Assembly (NCBI RefSeq): GCF_001192795.1
Contig: NZ_DF968181.1
Span: 1,354,974-1,418,973 of the forward strand
Origin: Flexilinea flocculi
Lineage (GTDB): Bacteria; Chloroflexota; Anaerolineae; Anaerolineales; Anaerolineaceae
Reading direction: 5' to 3'
Length of the DNA: 64,000 nt
Positions 47,911 through 56,269 of this stretch are shown in pieces (position 1 is the stretch's first letter; each line of letters begins with the position of its first letter). The translations under genes and the position numbers were made by a program. The notes under the pieces were generated by a model. It was given only the letters and a program-made list of their open reading frames with translations. It had not been told where the DNA came from and searched no databases.

Positions 47911-48519
47911 ATGGAAAACAACACAGAAGTGCAATTTTTAAGAAGCAGATTTAAAACAGGTTGCTTGTTATTCTGGATTTATTTAAAAAGCATGGCTTTT
48001 GCCTTTACAGGAGGAATGGCAGCTATTCCTCTGATTCAATTTGATCTTGTAAAAAAATATAAAATGATAACTGAAGATGAGTTTGTTCAGATAATTGCCT
48101 TGAGTCATGCACTTCCTGGAATTATCGGGCTGAATAACAGTATCATCACGGGTCATAAAATTGCGGGTGTTTTTGGCGCATTAATGTGCGCGATGGGTAC
48201 GATTTTACCTGCTTTCACATCCATGTTGTTGGTAGCAATGCTTTTTCAGAAGCTGCCGCAATCTAAGATCGTCAAAGGTGCAATTCTAGGTATTCGGGCA
48301 ATATCAGTTGCTGTGATCTTTGATGTTGCGGTAAGGATCGTCATACGTTATAAAAAGAGCGCTTTCGGATTGGCTGTCATTCTGACTGCATTCGCGATTC
48401 CATTGTTAACAGGCGTCAGTTCATTCTATGCCATATTATTTTCCGGATTCATCGGAATTATGTACGTCACTGTTCATAAACAGCCAAATGTACAGGTTGA
48501 TTCAAAGAAAGAAGACTGA
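47911..48519 (+). CDS. Chromate transporter (CHR) family, N-terminal-type half
   Basis: A 202-residue membrane protein, about six helices. CHR signature in MAFAFTGGMAAIPLIQFDLVKKYKMITEDEFVQIIAL and SHALPGIIGLNNSIITGHKIAG. With the next gene it forms a two-subunit transporter corresponding to the two halves of ChrA. Such pairs export chromate in some bacteria, but many have unknown anion substrates. Five bases separate the two genes. Confidence 0.9.
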   Translation: MENNTEVQFLRSRFKTGCLLFWIYLKSMAFAFTGGMAAIPLIQFDLVKKYKMITEDEFVQIIALSHALPGIIGLNNSIITGHKIAGVFGALMCAMGTILPAFTSMLLVAMLFQKLPQSKIVKGAILGIRAISVAVIFDVAVRIVIRYKKSAFGLAVILTAFAIPLLTGVSSFYAILFSGFIGIMYVTVHKQPNVQVDSKKED

Positions 48520-48524
48520 TTATC

Positions 48525-49097
48525 ATGGATCGAATCATTACTTTATTCCTGATGTTTTTCAAAATTGGACTGACATCTTTTGGCGGCGGGTATGGGATGA
48601 TGTCTATGATTATGGATGAAGGACACAGGCTGGTTGGATTGACCAAGGCAGAATTTGCTGATATGACTGCTTTGGACCTGGTCAGTTCAGGTCCAGTTGC
48701 TGTAAATGGTGCAACGTATGTCGGTTACATCAAAGGTGGATTTTGGGGTGCATTGTTTGCAACGATCGGTTGTGTTTTACCATCGGTGATCATCTGCACT
48801 ATGGTAATCATTTTCCTGAGCAATTTTAACCAAAGCAAAATTGTTAAAGGATTATTTGTCGGGATTACACCGGCTTGCGGAGGACTTCTGCTCTATACAA
48901 CCGTATCTTTATCAAAGTCCGTTTTCTTTAATGCTGATTCCTTAACTGAAGTCATACATGCTCCGATTACGACTATGATGGTTAGTATGGCAGCAATTAC
49001 TGGCGCTGCGATCGTCGCAGACCTGAAATTTAAGATTAATCCGGCGTACCTGACACTCGCAGGAGCGTTATTAGGTATGCTGTTTCTTTCAAAATGA
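48525..49097 (+). CDS. Chromate transporter (CHR) family, C-terminal-type half
   Basis: A 190-residue partner with the same fold in opposite membrane topology: FKIGLTSFGGGYGMMSMIMDEG, ALDLVSSGPVAVNGATYVGYIKGGFWGALFATIGCVLPS. It is preceded closely by the other half and followed by a strong terminator, giving a two-gene unit. Confidence 0.9.
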   Translation: MDRIITLFLMFFKIGLTSFGGGYGMMSMIMDEGHRLVGLTKAEFADMTALDLVSSGPVAVNGATYVGYIKGGFWGALFATIGCVLPSVIICTMVIIFLSNFNQSKIVKGLFVGITPACGGLLLYTTVSLSKSVFFNADSLTEVIHAPITTMMVSMAAITGAAIVADLKFKINPAYLTLAGALLGMLFLSK

Positions 49098-49146
49098 GAA
49101 GAATTTCAATTCAATCTTCTAAAAATTAGGATGATTGAATAGTTTT

Positions 49147-49192
49147 AAAAAGGTCAGCGTGGCACAATCTATTATGCCACGCTGACCTTTTT
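49147..49192. terminator. Bidirectional intrinsic terminator
   Basis: An 18-bp perfect stem (AAAAAGGTCAGCGTGGCA and complement), 10-base loop, A-run before and T-run after. Ends both the chromate transporter pair and the ccm operon. Confidence 0.95.
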
Positions 49193-49197
49193 GTGTA

Positions 49198-49362
49198 TTA
49201 TTGCTGATGTCGGGCAATACTGTTATGACAAAGTTGTTCATTTTTCTGCCGAATGATTTTTTTCCAGCGGACAACTAAAGAAGTGATATACCCGAGAATA
49301 CCTGCACCAAAGAGAATATACCCAGCAATCATGTAATTGAGCGTATCCGGAATTTCATTCAT
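49198..49362 (-). CDS. ccmD: CcmD-like small heme-export protein
   Basis: A 54-residue protein with one membrane helix (LNYMIAGYILFGAGILGYITSLVVRW) followed by a basic stretch, the CcmD pattern. Start at ATG 49362, overlapping the end of ccmC by 8 bases; the longer reading starting inside ccmC is unlikely. CcmD links CcmE to the CcmABC heme transporter. Last gene of the operon, before the terminator. Confidence 0.8.
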   Translation of the reverse strand: MNEIPDTLNYMIAGYILFGAGILGYITSLVVRWKKIIRQKNEQLCHNSIARHQQ

Positions 49363-50059
49363 CTTCATACTCCATTTCATATTTTTCAGCTTCTGTCTCT
49401 TCTTTAATTTTCGCATAGAGGAATCGATGCTGCATAAGCGCCAGATAAAGAACTGTGAAAGAAAAAATCGATATGATCATCATTAAAATCATTGGTGGCG
49501 TCATGCCCATCCCCTGGCTGGTATTTCCAATCAGAACCGGATGGATGGAGCGATATCCCCTGATCGAAAAAAAAGTTAACGGGACACTGATACATCCAAT
49601 GATGCAATAGAGCGCCAGGATTCGCCCTTTTTTGTCAGGATTATCCAGCGATTGTCGAAGAAATTGATACCCTGCATAAATAAATGCCATGATTGTTGTT
49701 GTTGTCAAGCGCGGATCCCATGTCCACCACGTATTCCAGGCCGGTTTTGCCCAGATTGATCCACTGATGACCGCAATGATTGTAAAATAAAGTCCAATTT
49801 CAACGGCGGATTCTGCGATAAGATCATAGACTGAATTCTTTCTGATCAAATACATAAATGATGCTGCTGCTGCAACGATAAAGCTGAGCATACCGATCCA
49901 GGCGTGGGCGACATGAAAATAGAAAATTTTTTGAACGTATCCCATCGTCATTTCAATCGGTGTAAAAAACATTACAAGAATAAAGGAGACCAAAATACAT
50001 ATTGCGGCAAATACATCAAGAATAATATATTTTTTTGGTATGGTTATCTGCATTTTCAT
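49355..50059 (-). CDS. ccmC: CcmC heme-handling protein
   Basis: A 234-residue, six-helix membrane protein that presents heme to CcmE. The tryptophan-rich WWTWDPRLTTT motif (usual WGxWWxWDxRLT) and two candidate axial His residues (FYFHVAHAWIG and SIHPVLIG) are present. The start shares one base with the ccmB stop. Ends in an overlap with ccmD. Confidence 0.95.
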   Translation of the reverse strand: MKMQITIPKKYIILDVFAAICILVSFILVMFFTPIEMTMGYVQKIFYFHVAHAWIGMLSFIVAAAASFMYLIRKNSVYDLIAESAVEIGLYFTIIAVISGSIWAKPAWNTWWTWDPRLTTTTIMAFIYAGYQFLRQSLDNPDKKGRILALYCIIGCISVPLTFFSIRGYRSIHPVLIGNTSQGMGMTPPMILMMIISIFSFTVLYLALMQHRFLYAKIKEETEAEKYEMEYEDE

Positions 50060-50733
50060 TAATCCTTTATGAGTGAATCAAAACTGATGATACCGATTGT
50101 TGTGAAAATGATATTAAAAATGATCAGTTGCGAAATCCATGTCGAGGCTGAATTCAGCGTTTCTCCCGTAAATACTGTCTGAGTAACTTTTACAACCGCA
50201 ACGATCAAAGGGATGATTACCGGGAAAAATAGAACCGGTAGCAGAATATCTCGCATTCGAGTTTGAATTGTCATGGTGGATATAATCACTCCCAATGAAG
50301 CATATCCCCAGCATCCTAATGCCGCGATCCAGAGAAGATTCGCAGAATATAAGGATACATTATAGAGGACACTGTACAGTGGGAAAAGGATCAGCGTCAT
50401 TCCATACATACCAAAAAAACAGGTAATGGTTTTGGCGAGATACACAGCGGTCAGGGGTATTGGCGCAGAAAGAAGAGATTGCAGCATATCATTTTCTTCT
50501 TCCAGACTCATGATTTGATTCAAACAAAGTTGTCCTGATATGACACTGATGATCCAAATCAGACCTGCAGCGCCGCTGTTCCTTGCTTTAATGTCAGTAT
50601 CTAACACAAAGTTGAGAATAAATAATATTGATAACGCGAAAAAGAACATGACCAAAAAAATTTCTCTGGTATGTCGTTCAATCGTGAAATCTTTACGAAT
50701 TAATGCATGCAGCGTAATGATGAATTTTTTCAT
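50059..50733 (-). CDS. ccmB: CcmB heme exporter membrane subunit
   Basis: A 224-residue permease of the CcmABCD complex, six helices. The region FLVMFFFALSILFILNFVLD with LIWIISVISGQLCLNQIMSLEEENDMLQSLL is characteristic of CcmB, as is PVLFFPVIIPLIVA near the end. It overlaps ccmA by an ATGA. Confidence 0.92.
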   Translation of the reverse strand: MKKFIITLHALIRKDFTIERHTREIFLVMFFFALSILFILNFVLDTDIKARNSGAAGLIWIISVISGQLCLNQIMSLEEENDMLQSLLSAPIPLTAVYLAKTITCFFGMYGMTLILFPLYSVLYNVSLYSANLLWIAALGCWGYASLGVIISTMTIQTRMRDILLPVLFFPVIIPLIVAVVKVTQTVFTGETLNSASTWISQLIIFNIIFTTIGIISFDSLIKD

Positions 50734-51413
50734 TCAGCATCACCTGTAATCAAGCCTTTTTCTAATTTGATATATTTTGTGGCAAGTGCTTTCATGGAAT
50801 TTGGATCATGTGTGGTTAATAATACGGCTTTCTTCTGGCTTTTCATCTCAAGTATGACCTCAATAAGGATTTTTGTCCCTTTTTCATCCAAACCAGTGAA
50901 AGGTTCGTCCATTAACAGAAGTATCGGCTCATGAATCAATGCACGACAGATCGCTATGCGCTGTTGCATTCCTCTTGAGTAGGATCGAATCGGATCATTT
51001 TTTCGCAGGCTTAGGCCAAAACGGTCCAGAAGTGTATTTATTTTTTCTTCTTCATGGTTAATACCGTATAACCGGGAAAAAAACTGTAAATTTTCAAGCG
51101 CTGACAGATCGCTGTAAAGCATGGTTTGATGACAGATTAATCCAATTTTATTTCTGGATTTCTCTGATGTGAAAAGATCCTCTCCGCATACTATCAGACT
51201 TTCTGAATAATCCGGTTTCATCGTTCCAGATAGAATTCGGATTAATGTACTTTTTCCGACACCATTTTCTCCAATCAATACAATGCAATCGCCTTGCCGT
51301 ATCTGGATATCCACTGATTTTAAAACCTGCATACGACCAAATTTCTTCCTGATATTTTTTGCAGCAAGAACGGGTTCTTCAAATGTATCCTGAAGAATTG
51401 TGGTATTGATCAA
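50730..51413 (-). CDS. ccmA: CcmA heme exporter ATP-binding subunit
   Basis: A 227-residue ABC ATPase that drives release of holo-CcmE from CcmC. Walker A GENGVGKSTLIR, signature SYSRGMQQRIAICRAL, Walker B LLLMDEPFTGLD, switch His in LLTTHDPNS. Starts at TTG; its first bases overlap the stop of a 34-codon ORF (TTGA), so translation is probably coupled to it. Confidence 0.95.
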   Translation of the reverse strand: MINTTILQDTFEEPVLAAKNIRKKFGRMQVLKSVDIQIRQGDCIVLIGENGVGKSTLIRILSGTMKPDYSESLIVCGEDLFTSEKSRNKIGLICHQTMLYSDLSALENLQFFSRLYGINHEEEKINTLLDRFGLSLRKNDPIRSYSRGMQQRIAICRALIHEPILLLMDEPFTGLDEKGTKILIEVILEMKSQKKAVLLTTHDPNSMKALATKYIKLEKGLITGDAE

Positions 51414-51514
51414 TCTTTCTTCTCCATATCATTGAGAAATGGCCAGATCAGGAAGAACGCTGTGAACAAAGCCAGAAAAATCCAGATGACTAACGAATAA
51501 AGTGAAGATTCCAT
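51410..51514 (-). CDS. 34-residue single-helix membrane protein in the ccm operon
   Basis: ATG at 51514 preceded by GGAGACC, stop TGA at 51410 overlapping the ccmA TTG start. It encodes one hydrophobic helix (LVIWIFLALFTAFFLIWPF) followed by NDMEKKD. The good ribosome site and stop/start overlap argue for a real gene. It resembles no small Ccm component I know; the position suggests a part of the heme exporter or a translational coupler for ccmA. Confidence 0.65.
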   Translation of the reverse strand: MESSLYSLVIWIFLALFTAFFLIWPFLNDMEKKD

Positions 51515-51533
51515 TGGTCTCCTGCTTTCATAT

Positions 51534-52028
51534 TTAAGATAGATATGACAGAATAACCCGATAATTATCGCAAATCTGTTCAAATGAAATGCGGCAATTC
51601 GCAGGACTTGGTGAAAAAAGCGATAAAGCTTTGCGCATAGTTAAAGGAAAACAGTATCGCTGATAGAGTTCATAGGCTTTCTTGCCTGTTGTGAAAATCG
51701 CCCGAATATCTGCTTCTGATAGAATGTATTCTATCGGATTTGGAATTGGATTCCTGATACTCTGATCGCTGGCGCCCGCAATTTCACAGGATGCCAAAAC
51801 ATCCCATAGTGCAATTTGATGATGAATTAAAAAATCTCTCTTTTCTTCTGTTGTCTGAGGAATTTCCGTTGCGAATATTTCAGCCAAAACGTGCCAGAAT
51901 CGATTCCGTGGATGTCCATAGAAGAATCCAATTTCTCGAGATTTTGGTGAGGGAATTGAGCCGAGTATTAATACTTTCGAATCTTTTGTAAAAACCGGCG
52001 GAATTGAATGATTGACGGTTTGCAGCAT
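51534..52028 (-). CDS. DNA-deoxyinosine (hypoxanthine) glycosylase, UDG superfamily
   Basis: A 164-residue uracil-DNA-glycosylase-fold protein. The opening LILGSIPSPKSREIGFFYGHPRNRFWHVLAEIF is typical of the family 6 deoxyinosine glycosylases; LWDVLASCEIAGASDQSIRNPIPN and PSPANCRISF follow. It would remove hypoxanthine arising from adenine deamination. Unusually it is embedded between ccmF and ccmA, 7 bases after the former. No functional link to cytochrome assembly is evident. Confidence 0.87.
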   Translation of the reverse strand: MLQTVNHSIPPVFTKDSKVLILGSIPSPKSREIGFFYGHPRNRFWHVLAEIFATEIPQTTEEKRDFLIHHQIALWDVLASCEIAGASDQSIRNPIPNPIEYILSEADIRAIFTTGKKAYELYQRYCFPLTMRKALSLFSPSPANCRISFEQICDNYRVILSYLS

Positions 52029-52035
52029 ATCTTTA

Positions 52036-54057
52036 TTATTTTTTCTGTTTCATTGAACCCAGCCACAGGAACACGCCGCCAATACATACGATAATTCCTC
52101 CAATCCATAGCCAATTGATCCACGGGTTCAGAAAAATTGTAAATTTTCTTTCTTCTTCAGAATCGATTGAATCTGCATTCATGATGATATATAAATCACC
52201 GGAGAGTGAAGAAAGTATTCCCGGTACTGTCGTATCCTGATTATAGGACGTATAATACTTGCGCTGCGGTTTGATTAATCCAAGGACGTGATTTCCTGAT
52301 TCAACTTGAATTTCCGCTTCAAGCGTTTCCCCTTCTTCAGTATCAAATTGTCTGATTTGTTGGAGTGTCAGCGTGTAATGCGCAAAATCTGTCTTTTCTC
52401 CGGACGTCAGTATGATCTGTTGTTCTTTTTGCAGAAATTCAATCCCGATGATACCAAAAGCCATGAAGATAATTCCCATATGAATCAGGTGGCTGAGAAG
52501 AAAGCGGGAATTTCTCAAAGAAGAGCGGGATAAGTCATTTTTTTCCTTATGGAAAGTGGAAATGATGAATGAAATGAATTCATAGAAAATGATCAGAATA
52601 GAGATTCCAAGAAGCCAGAGAATACAGAGTAATCGGATATTTTGGATTTGATGAGATATAGAATAGACAAATACTCCGGCAGCAGCGACAATACCGAATA
52701 AGATCAGTAGCATCCAACGTTTTCGGCTGATGGATTTACCCCAGGAAGTCAGAGGTACAAATCCCATGAAGAGAATTAATAGTCCGAAAAGCGGACCTGT
52801 CGCATGGATGTAATAGTCGGCGCCTACTGTAATTTCGGTATTTGAAAAGATTTTTGACATATTTGGGAGCAATATTCCCCAAAGGCATAAGAAGGAAATG
52901 CCAATTAACAGGATGATTTCAATTGTAAAAAAGCTCTCTCTGGTCAGAACCGACTGAATTCCGGACAATCGAGCTTTTTCAGGATTGGTTCTGATTTGAT
53001 TTTTACGAAGAATAAGGATAAAAACTGTCAGAAGGATTCCTGCGATGAGGTATGCGGTTAAATACTTGGACAGTGCACTGATCGAAAATGAATGAACTGA
53101 AGAAACGAGCCCTGAGCGGGTGACAAACATAGCAAATACAACTGAAACATAAACTACGAAATTTAAGATGGAAGCCCAGATGCGAAAACCTCCTGTTCTG
53201 GAGAAACCAATGGCTGCATGAAGATACGCTGTCGAAAGCAGAAATGGAATCAGGGCAGCAACTTCAACAGAATCCCAGCCCCAATATCCTCCCCATCCCA
53301 ACACATCATAAGCCCAGCGAGATCCAAGGATTAAACCGGCTGCGAGAAAAATCCAGCCAAATATTACCCAGGATCGGCTTTTCTTAATCCAGGTAGAATC
53401 AGATGGAGATGTAATCAGAGAACTGAATTCGATGGCTGCAGGAAATATCGAACATATGAAGCCCAGATATAATGCCGGGGGATGAAGTATCATTCCATAA
53501 TGTCTCAACAAAGGATTCATTCCAAGACCATCTTGAGGAACATACGGTATACAATTCCTCAACGGAAAAATTGATAACAGAATCTCTCCTGAAGTATTGG
53601 AATGCCAATATCGTTGAAACGGATTGTCAATCCAGAGATGAAGAGCGATGGAAAAGGCAAGGTTGAATAAGAGAAATAAGGCAGCAAATGGAAAAAGGGG
53701 TTCTTTTTCCGGTTTGTTTTTTTGTGCCCAGAGAAAAAGGAAAATTGAAAAAACCCAAGACCAAAATAACAAGGATCCGGATTGTTTTCCCCATAATGCA
53801 GCGATTTTTAGAAAAAATGGCTGCGAATTACTGATGGTCTGGTAGACAAAATCAACCTGATAGTTATTGGTAATTATCAGCGTAATTAATGCAATAATTG
53901 AAAGACTAAGCAACGGAAAAATGATCAGACAGGATTGTCGTCCGCAGCGCAACCAGTTCGGCGAGTGGAAAGCAATACCGAAGAGCAGCGCAACAATTCC
54001 GAAGATCGCGGAAAAAAAAGCAAAAAACATGGATGCAAATCCGAGTGTTATCAACAT
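52036..54057 (-). CDS. ccmF: CcmF cytochrome c heme lyase subunit
   Basis: A 673-residue membrane protein, about 15 helices, that attaches heme to apocytochrome c. The WWD-type loop reads VLGWGGYWGWDSVEVAALIPFLLSTAYLHA; conserved His-bearing segments include LRHYGMILHPPALYLGF and FVTRSGLVSSVHSFS. SGSLLFWSWVF near the N-terminus is typical. Two bases follow the ccmE stop. No ccmH or ccmI is present, so this protein may be the whole ligase. Confidence 0.95.
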   Translation of the reverse strand: MLITLGFASMFFAFFSAIFGIVALLFGIAFHSPNWLRCGRQSCLIIFPLLSLSIIALITLIITNNYQVDFVYQTISNSQPFFLKIAALWGKQSGSLLFWSWVFSIFLFLWAQKNKPEKEPLFPFAALFLLFNLAFSIALHLWIDNPFQRYWHSNTSGEILLSIFPLRNCIPYVPQDGLGMNPLLRHYGMILHPPALYLGFICSIFPAAIEFSSLITSPSDSTWIKKSRSWVIFGWIFLAAGLILGSRWAYDVLGWGGYWGWDSVEVAALIPFLLSTAYLHAAIGFSRTGGFRIWASILNFVVYVSVVFAMFVTRSGLVSSVHSFSISALSKYLTAYLIAGILLTVFILILRKNQIRTNPEKARLSGIQSVLTRESFFTIEIILLIGISFLCLWGILLPNMSKIFSNTEITVGADYYIHATGPLFGLLILFMGFVPLTSWGKSISRKRWMLLILFGIVAAAGVFVYSISHQIQNIRLLCILWLLGISILIIFYEFISFIISTFHKEKNDLSRSSLRNSRFLLSHLIHMGIIFMAFGIIGIEFLQKEQQIILTSGEKTDFAHYTLTLQQIRQFDTEEGETLEAEIQVESGNHVLGLIKPQRKYYTSYNQDTTVPGILSSLSGDLYIIMNADSIDSEEERKFTIFLNPWINWLWIGGIIVCIGGVFLWLGSMKQKK

Positions 54058-54059
54058 TT

Positions 54060-54551
54060 CTACTTCCCCGCATTTTCATATTTAGACGGGCATTTCAGTA
54101 ACAATTCTTCTGCCTCAAATACCTGATCTGAAATCAGTCTTCCAGTCATTATTGCCTGGGTTTTATCTTTCAACATATCGGGTTTGATCCCGTGATAAAT
54201 GACGTGAATTCGATCCGATTTTGGATTATTTACTGCATCTTGAACGGCTTTTTCCATCCCACCTTGTTGTTCAATTGCTTCATGATCTGACGAAATATTT
54301 ACAGCAGTAAATTCCACGATTGAATTTTCTGCATCCGCGGTTATTGAATCACCAATAACGACACCGGCAACGCGAACATTTTTTTCCTGATAGGAACTCG
54401 AATTTTTTAATAATTCTTCAATTGTGATGAAGTATTGAAGGCTGCCTAAGGTTGATGATACCAGCAGGTAAATCAGCGCAATTCCAATGACAACGCATCC
54501 AATGATGACTTTCCAATTTGTTTTCTTGATGTGATGAACCTTTTCATTCAT
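54060..54551 (-). CDS. ccmE: CcmE heme chaperone, CxxxY variant
   Basis: A 163-residue membrane-anchored beta-barrel heme carrier: helix at about 13-33 (VIIGCVVIGIALIYLLVSS), then NVRVAGVVIGDSI and VIYHGIKPDMLKDKTQAIMTGRL. In place of the classical HxxxY heme-attachment motif the C-terminus has Cys154-P-S-K-Tyr158. Such CxxxY forms are known from archaea, Desulfovibrio and some other bacteria that lack CcmH. First gene of the operon. Confidence 0.93.
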   Translation of the reverse strand: MNEKVHHIKKTNWKVIIGCVVIGIALIYLLVSSTLGSLQYFITIEELLKNSSSYQEKNVRVAGVVIGDSITADAENSIVEFTAVNISSDHEAIEQQGGMEKAVQDAVNNPKSDRIHVIYHGIKPDMLKDKTQAIMTGRLISDQVFEAEELLLKCPSKYENAGK

Positions 54552-54649
54552 AGTATTCTCAATTCTTAATTTGACAGGAAACCTGAACCTGAATGAATTC
54601 TTGTGTTATTTTATCAGTTAAATGGGAAAGTTAGGAGTTTTACAACATT

Positions 54650-54774
54650 TTAAAATTCGAAATATGGAGAGCATGTAGTGTCGTTGTGATATTTTTTACG
54701 CTTTGCATAGAAACATCACACGCGCATAATCTCATTTTTTTTCTCAAAAGGCTTTTTAAAATCATAAATTATTG
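54650..54774 (-). repeat. Palindromic MITE-like element, copy 16
   Basis: Left end AAAATTCGAAATATGG, right end CATAAATTATTG, 125 bp. The stem around 54679-54725 (TGTGAT with ATCACA core, loop TACGCTTTGCATA) is imperfect. It lies between the divergent ccmE and cold-shock genes. Confidence 0.7.
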
Positions 54775-54836
54775 CTTTGTATATCAAATTACGATGAATA
54801 TTTTTCCCTTGACGCAAAAAAACAGGAGTGATAAAA

Positions 54837-54887
54837 ATGATACCGTTGAAATTGATTGCAATCTTTTTTATTGCAGACTGGATTTGA
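54837..54887 (+). CDS. Possible 16-codon upstream ORF in the cold-shock gene leader
   Basis: AGGAG at 54824 is eight bases before an ATG that opens MIPLKLIAIFFIADWI and stops at 54887, 54 bases before csp. TTGACG-17-TAAAAA (54809-54837) overlaps it and could instead be the promoter; both cannot be right, as the promoter would remove the ribosome site. Confidence 0.35.
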   Translation: MIPLKLIAIFFIADWI

Positions 54888-54941
54888 TATCATGGTTTTT
54901 GATTTCAACACAAGAAATCTTTTTGAATTATTGGAGTTAGA

Positions 54942-55157
54942 ATGGGCGAACGTTATATTGGTACTGTTAAATGGTTTAATGCAACAAAGGGTTATGGCTT
55001 TATTGGACGGGGCGAAAATGATCCGGATGTTTTTGTTCACTTTTCCGTTATTGATATGGACGGATATAAGAGACTGAATGAAGGACAAAAAGTTGAGTTT
55101 TCTATTGAACAAGGTCCACGCGGGTTACAAGCAACTGAAGTGAAACTGATCTCTTAA
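54942..55157 (+). CDS. Cold-shock domain protein
   Basis: A 71-residue single OB-fold nucleic-acid chaperone. RNP1 KGYGFIGR and RNP2 DVFVHFS, within [16 protein letters not shown], are present; the C-terminus [21 protein letters not shown] is standard. GGAG lies before the ATG. The long leader is typical of cold-shock genes. Followed by its own terminator. Confidence 0.96.
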   Translation: MGERYIGTVKWFNATKGYGFIGRGENDPDVFVHFSVIDMDGYKRLNEGQKVEFSIEQGPRGLQATEVKLIS

Positions 55158-55179
55158 TACAATACCTGACTCAAAATAA

Positions 55180-55220
55180 AAAACAGACTCCGATTATTAT
55201 CATTTCGGAGTCTGTTTTTC
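55180..55220 (+). terminator. Intrinsic terminator of the cold-shock gene
   Basis: A 15-bp perfect stem (AAAAACAGACTCCGA with complement), 11-base loop, closing T-run. The following 55221-55385 holds a blurred hairpin (around 55250-55297) that may be a decayed palindromic element, and no gene. Confidence 0.93.
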
Positions 55221-55385
55221 TATTACAACGAACGATGAGCAGAATACTACTTTGTTGTGCTGTTTTTTACTTCGAGCAAAGCGATACTGTACGATGTATT
55301 CTTTTTTTATTTTGCCAAAGTCAGGAAAAGAATCAATCGATCAAGAAAAAATCTGCAATTTTTCTAAACAGATGGTTATGAATCA

Positions 55386-56072
55386 TTAAATATCGAAATT
55401 CGGATAGTCGGGTATGTTGGTTTCTCGTTTAATAAAATAACCAATGATTCTGATGTATTCTCCTATGACATCCTTCCACCCTTTTGTGGAAGTCCACCAG
55501 AAAAATGGGTGATATTCATCTTTAGACGAGCCATAATATTGCAGATCGATACCAGTATTTCCGAAGGAATCACTGAATATTATTTTTACACGTCTTGTAT
55601 GCCAGGTATCCGTGACGATAATAGCAGATTTTGCGTGCAGCACAAACATTTCTTCAATGATACCCGTCGCTTCCTGCCCTGTGTTTTTTGCGACGAATTC
55701 AGCAAAGTGCAGCGCTCCTTCCGGTACGCCATATTCTTTTAAAAGATCCACCTGATGATATGTATAAGGAATATTGTATTCTCCAAAGTTATTTCCTGTG
55801 TTCGTCAGAATAATGTTTTCAGAATAACCTGCCGAATATAACTCTGCTGCGGTCTTCAATCGGCTTGAATCGTTGCCGCTTAAAACAACTATCGCATCAG
55901 CATGTTCTAATTCCATTTCTACTGTTAGAAAATTACCGATGAATCCCAGAATAAAAAAAATTCCCATACTAATCAACACTAACAAGATGAAGATCATCCT
56001 GAGCCGGAGGATGGTATTTGCCAGATGCAAGGCAGCTTCATGTTTGGGATTTGTTTTATTATTTTCTGTCAT
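55386..56072 (-). CDS. DUF218 (YdcF/ElyC-like) membrane protein
   Basis: A 228-residue protein with one N-terminal helix (MIFILLVLISMGIFFILGFIG) and an outward DUF218 domain: ADAIVVLSGNDSSRLKTAAELYSAGYSENIILTNTG, then EFVAKNTGQEATGI and IIVTDTWHTRRVKIIF. Family members act in envelope polysaccharide or vancomycin-related steps, but the reaction is unclear. Monocistronic. Confidence 0.87.
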   Translation of the reverse strand: MTENNKTNPKHEAALHLANTILRLRMIFILLVLISMGIFFILGFIGNFLTVEMELEHADAIVVLSGNDSSRLKTAAELYSAGYSENIILTNTGNNFGEYNIPYTYHQVDLLKEYGVPEGALHFAEFVAKNTGQEATGIIEEMFVLHAKSAIIVTDTWHTRRVKIIFSDSFGNTGIDLQYYGSSKDEYHPFFWWTSTKGWKDVIGEYIRIIGYFIKRETNIPDYPNFDI

Positions 56073-56115
56073 CTATATATGATAATAACATATTCAACGG
56101 CAATGCGGGTTTCCA

Positions 56116-56238
56116 GCAGCGTTTTGAAATATGAAAAAAATTCATCGTTGTTCTTATGGCTTTGTGCAAAGCGCAAAACCATAAGAACAATAAATTTTCT
56201 TTCTCTATTCAAAAAGGAAATCCATATTTCAAATTGCT
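56116..56238 (-). repeat. Palindromic MITE-like element, copy 17
   Basis: CAGCGTTTTGAAATATG to CATATTTCAAATTGCTG, 123 bp. A 17-bp stem 56147-56163/56173-56189 with one C-A mismatch has the same stem type as copies 4 and 10 but inverted orientation. Flanks GGTTTCCAG and AATTTTCGG match at 5 of 9, the rest transitions, which is not convincing alone. Confidence 0.9.
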
Positions 56239-56269
56239 GAATTTTCGGAATCAACAATTTGATACATGA

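Noticed and set aside
56107-56247. Target duplication around copy 17 (GGTTTCCAG and AATTTTCGG)
   Set aside because: Only 5 of 9 positions match; although all differences are transitions, chance cannot be excluded.
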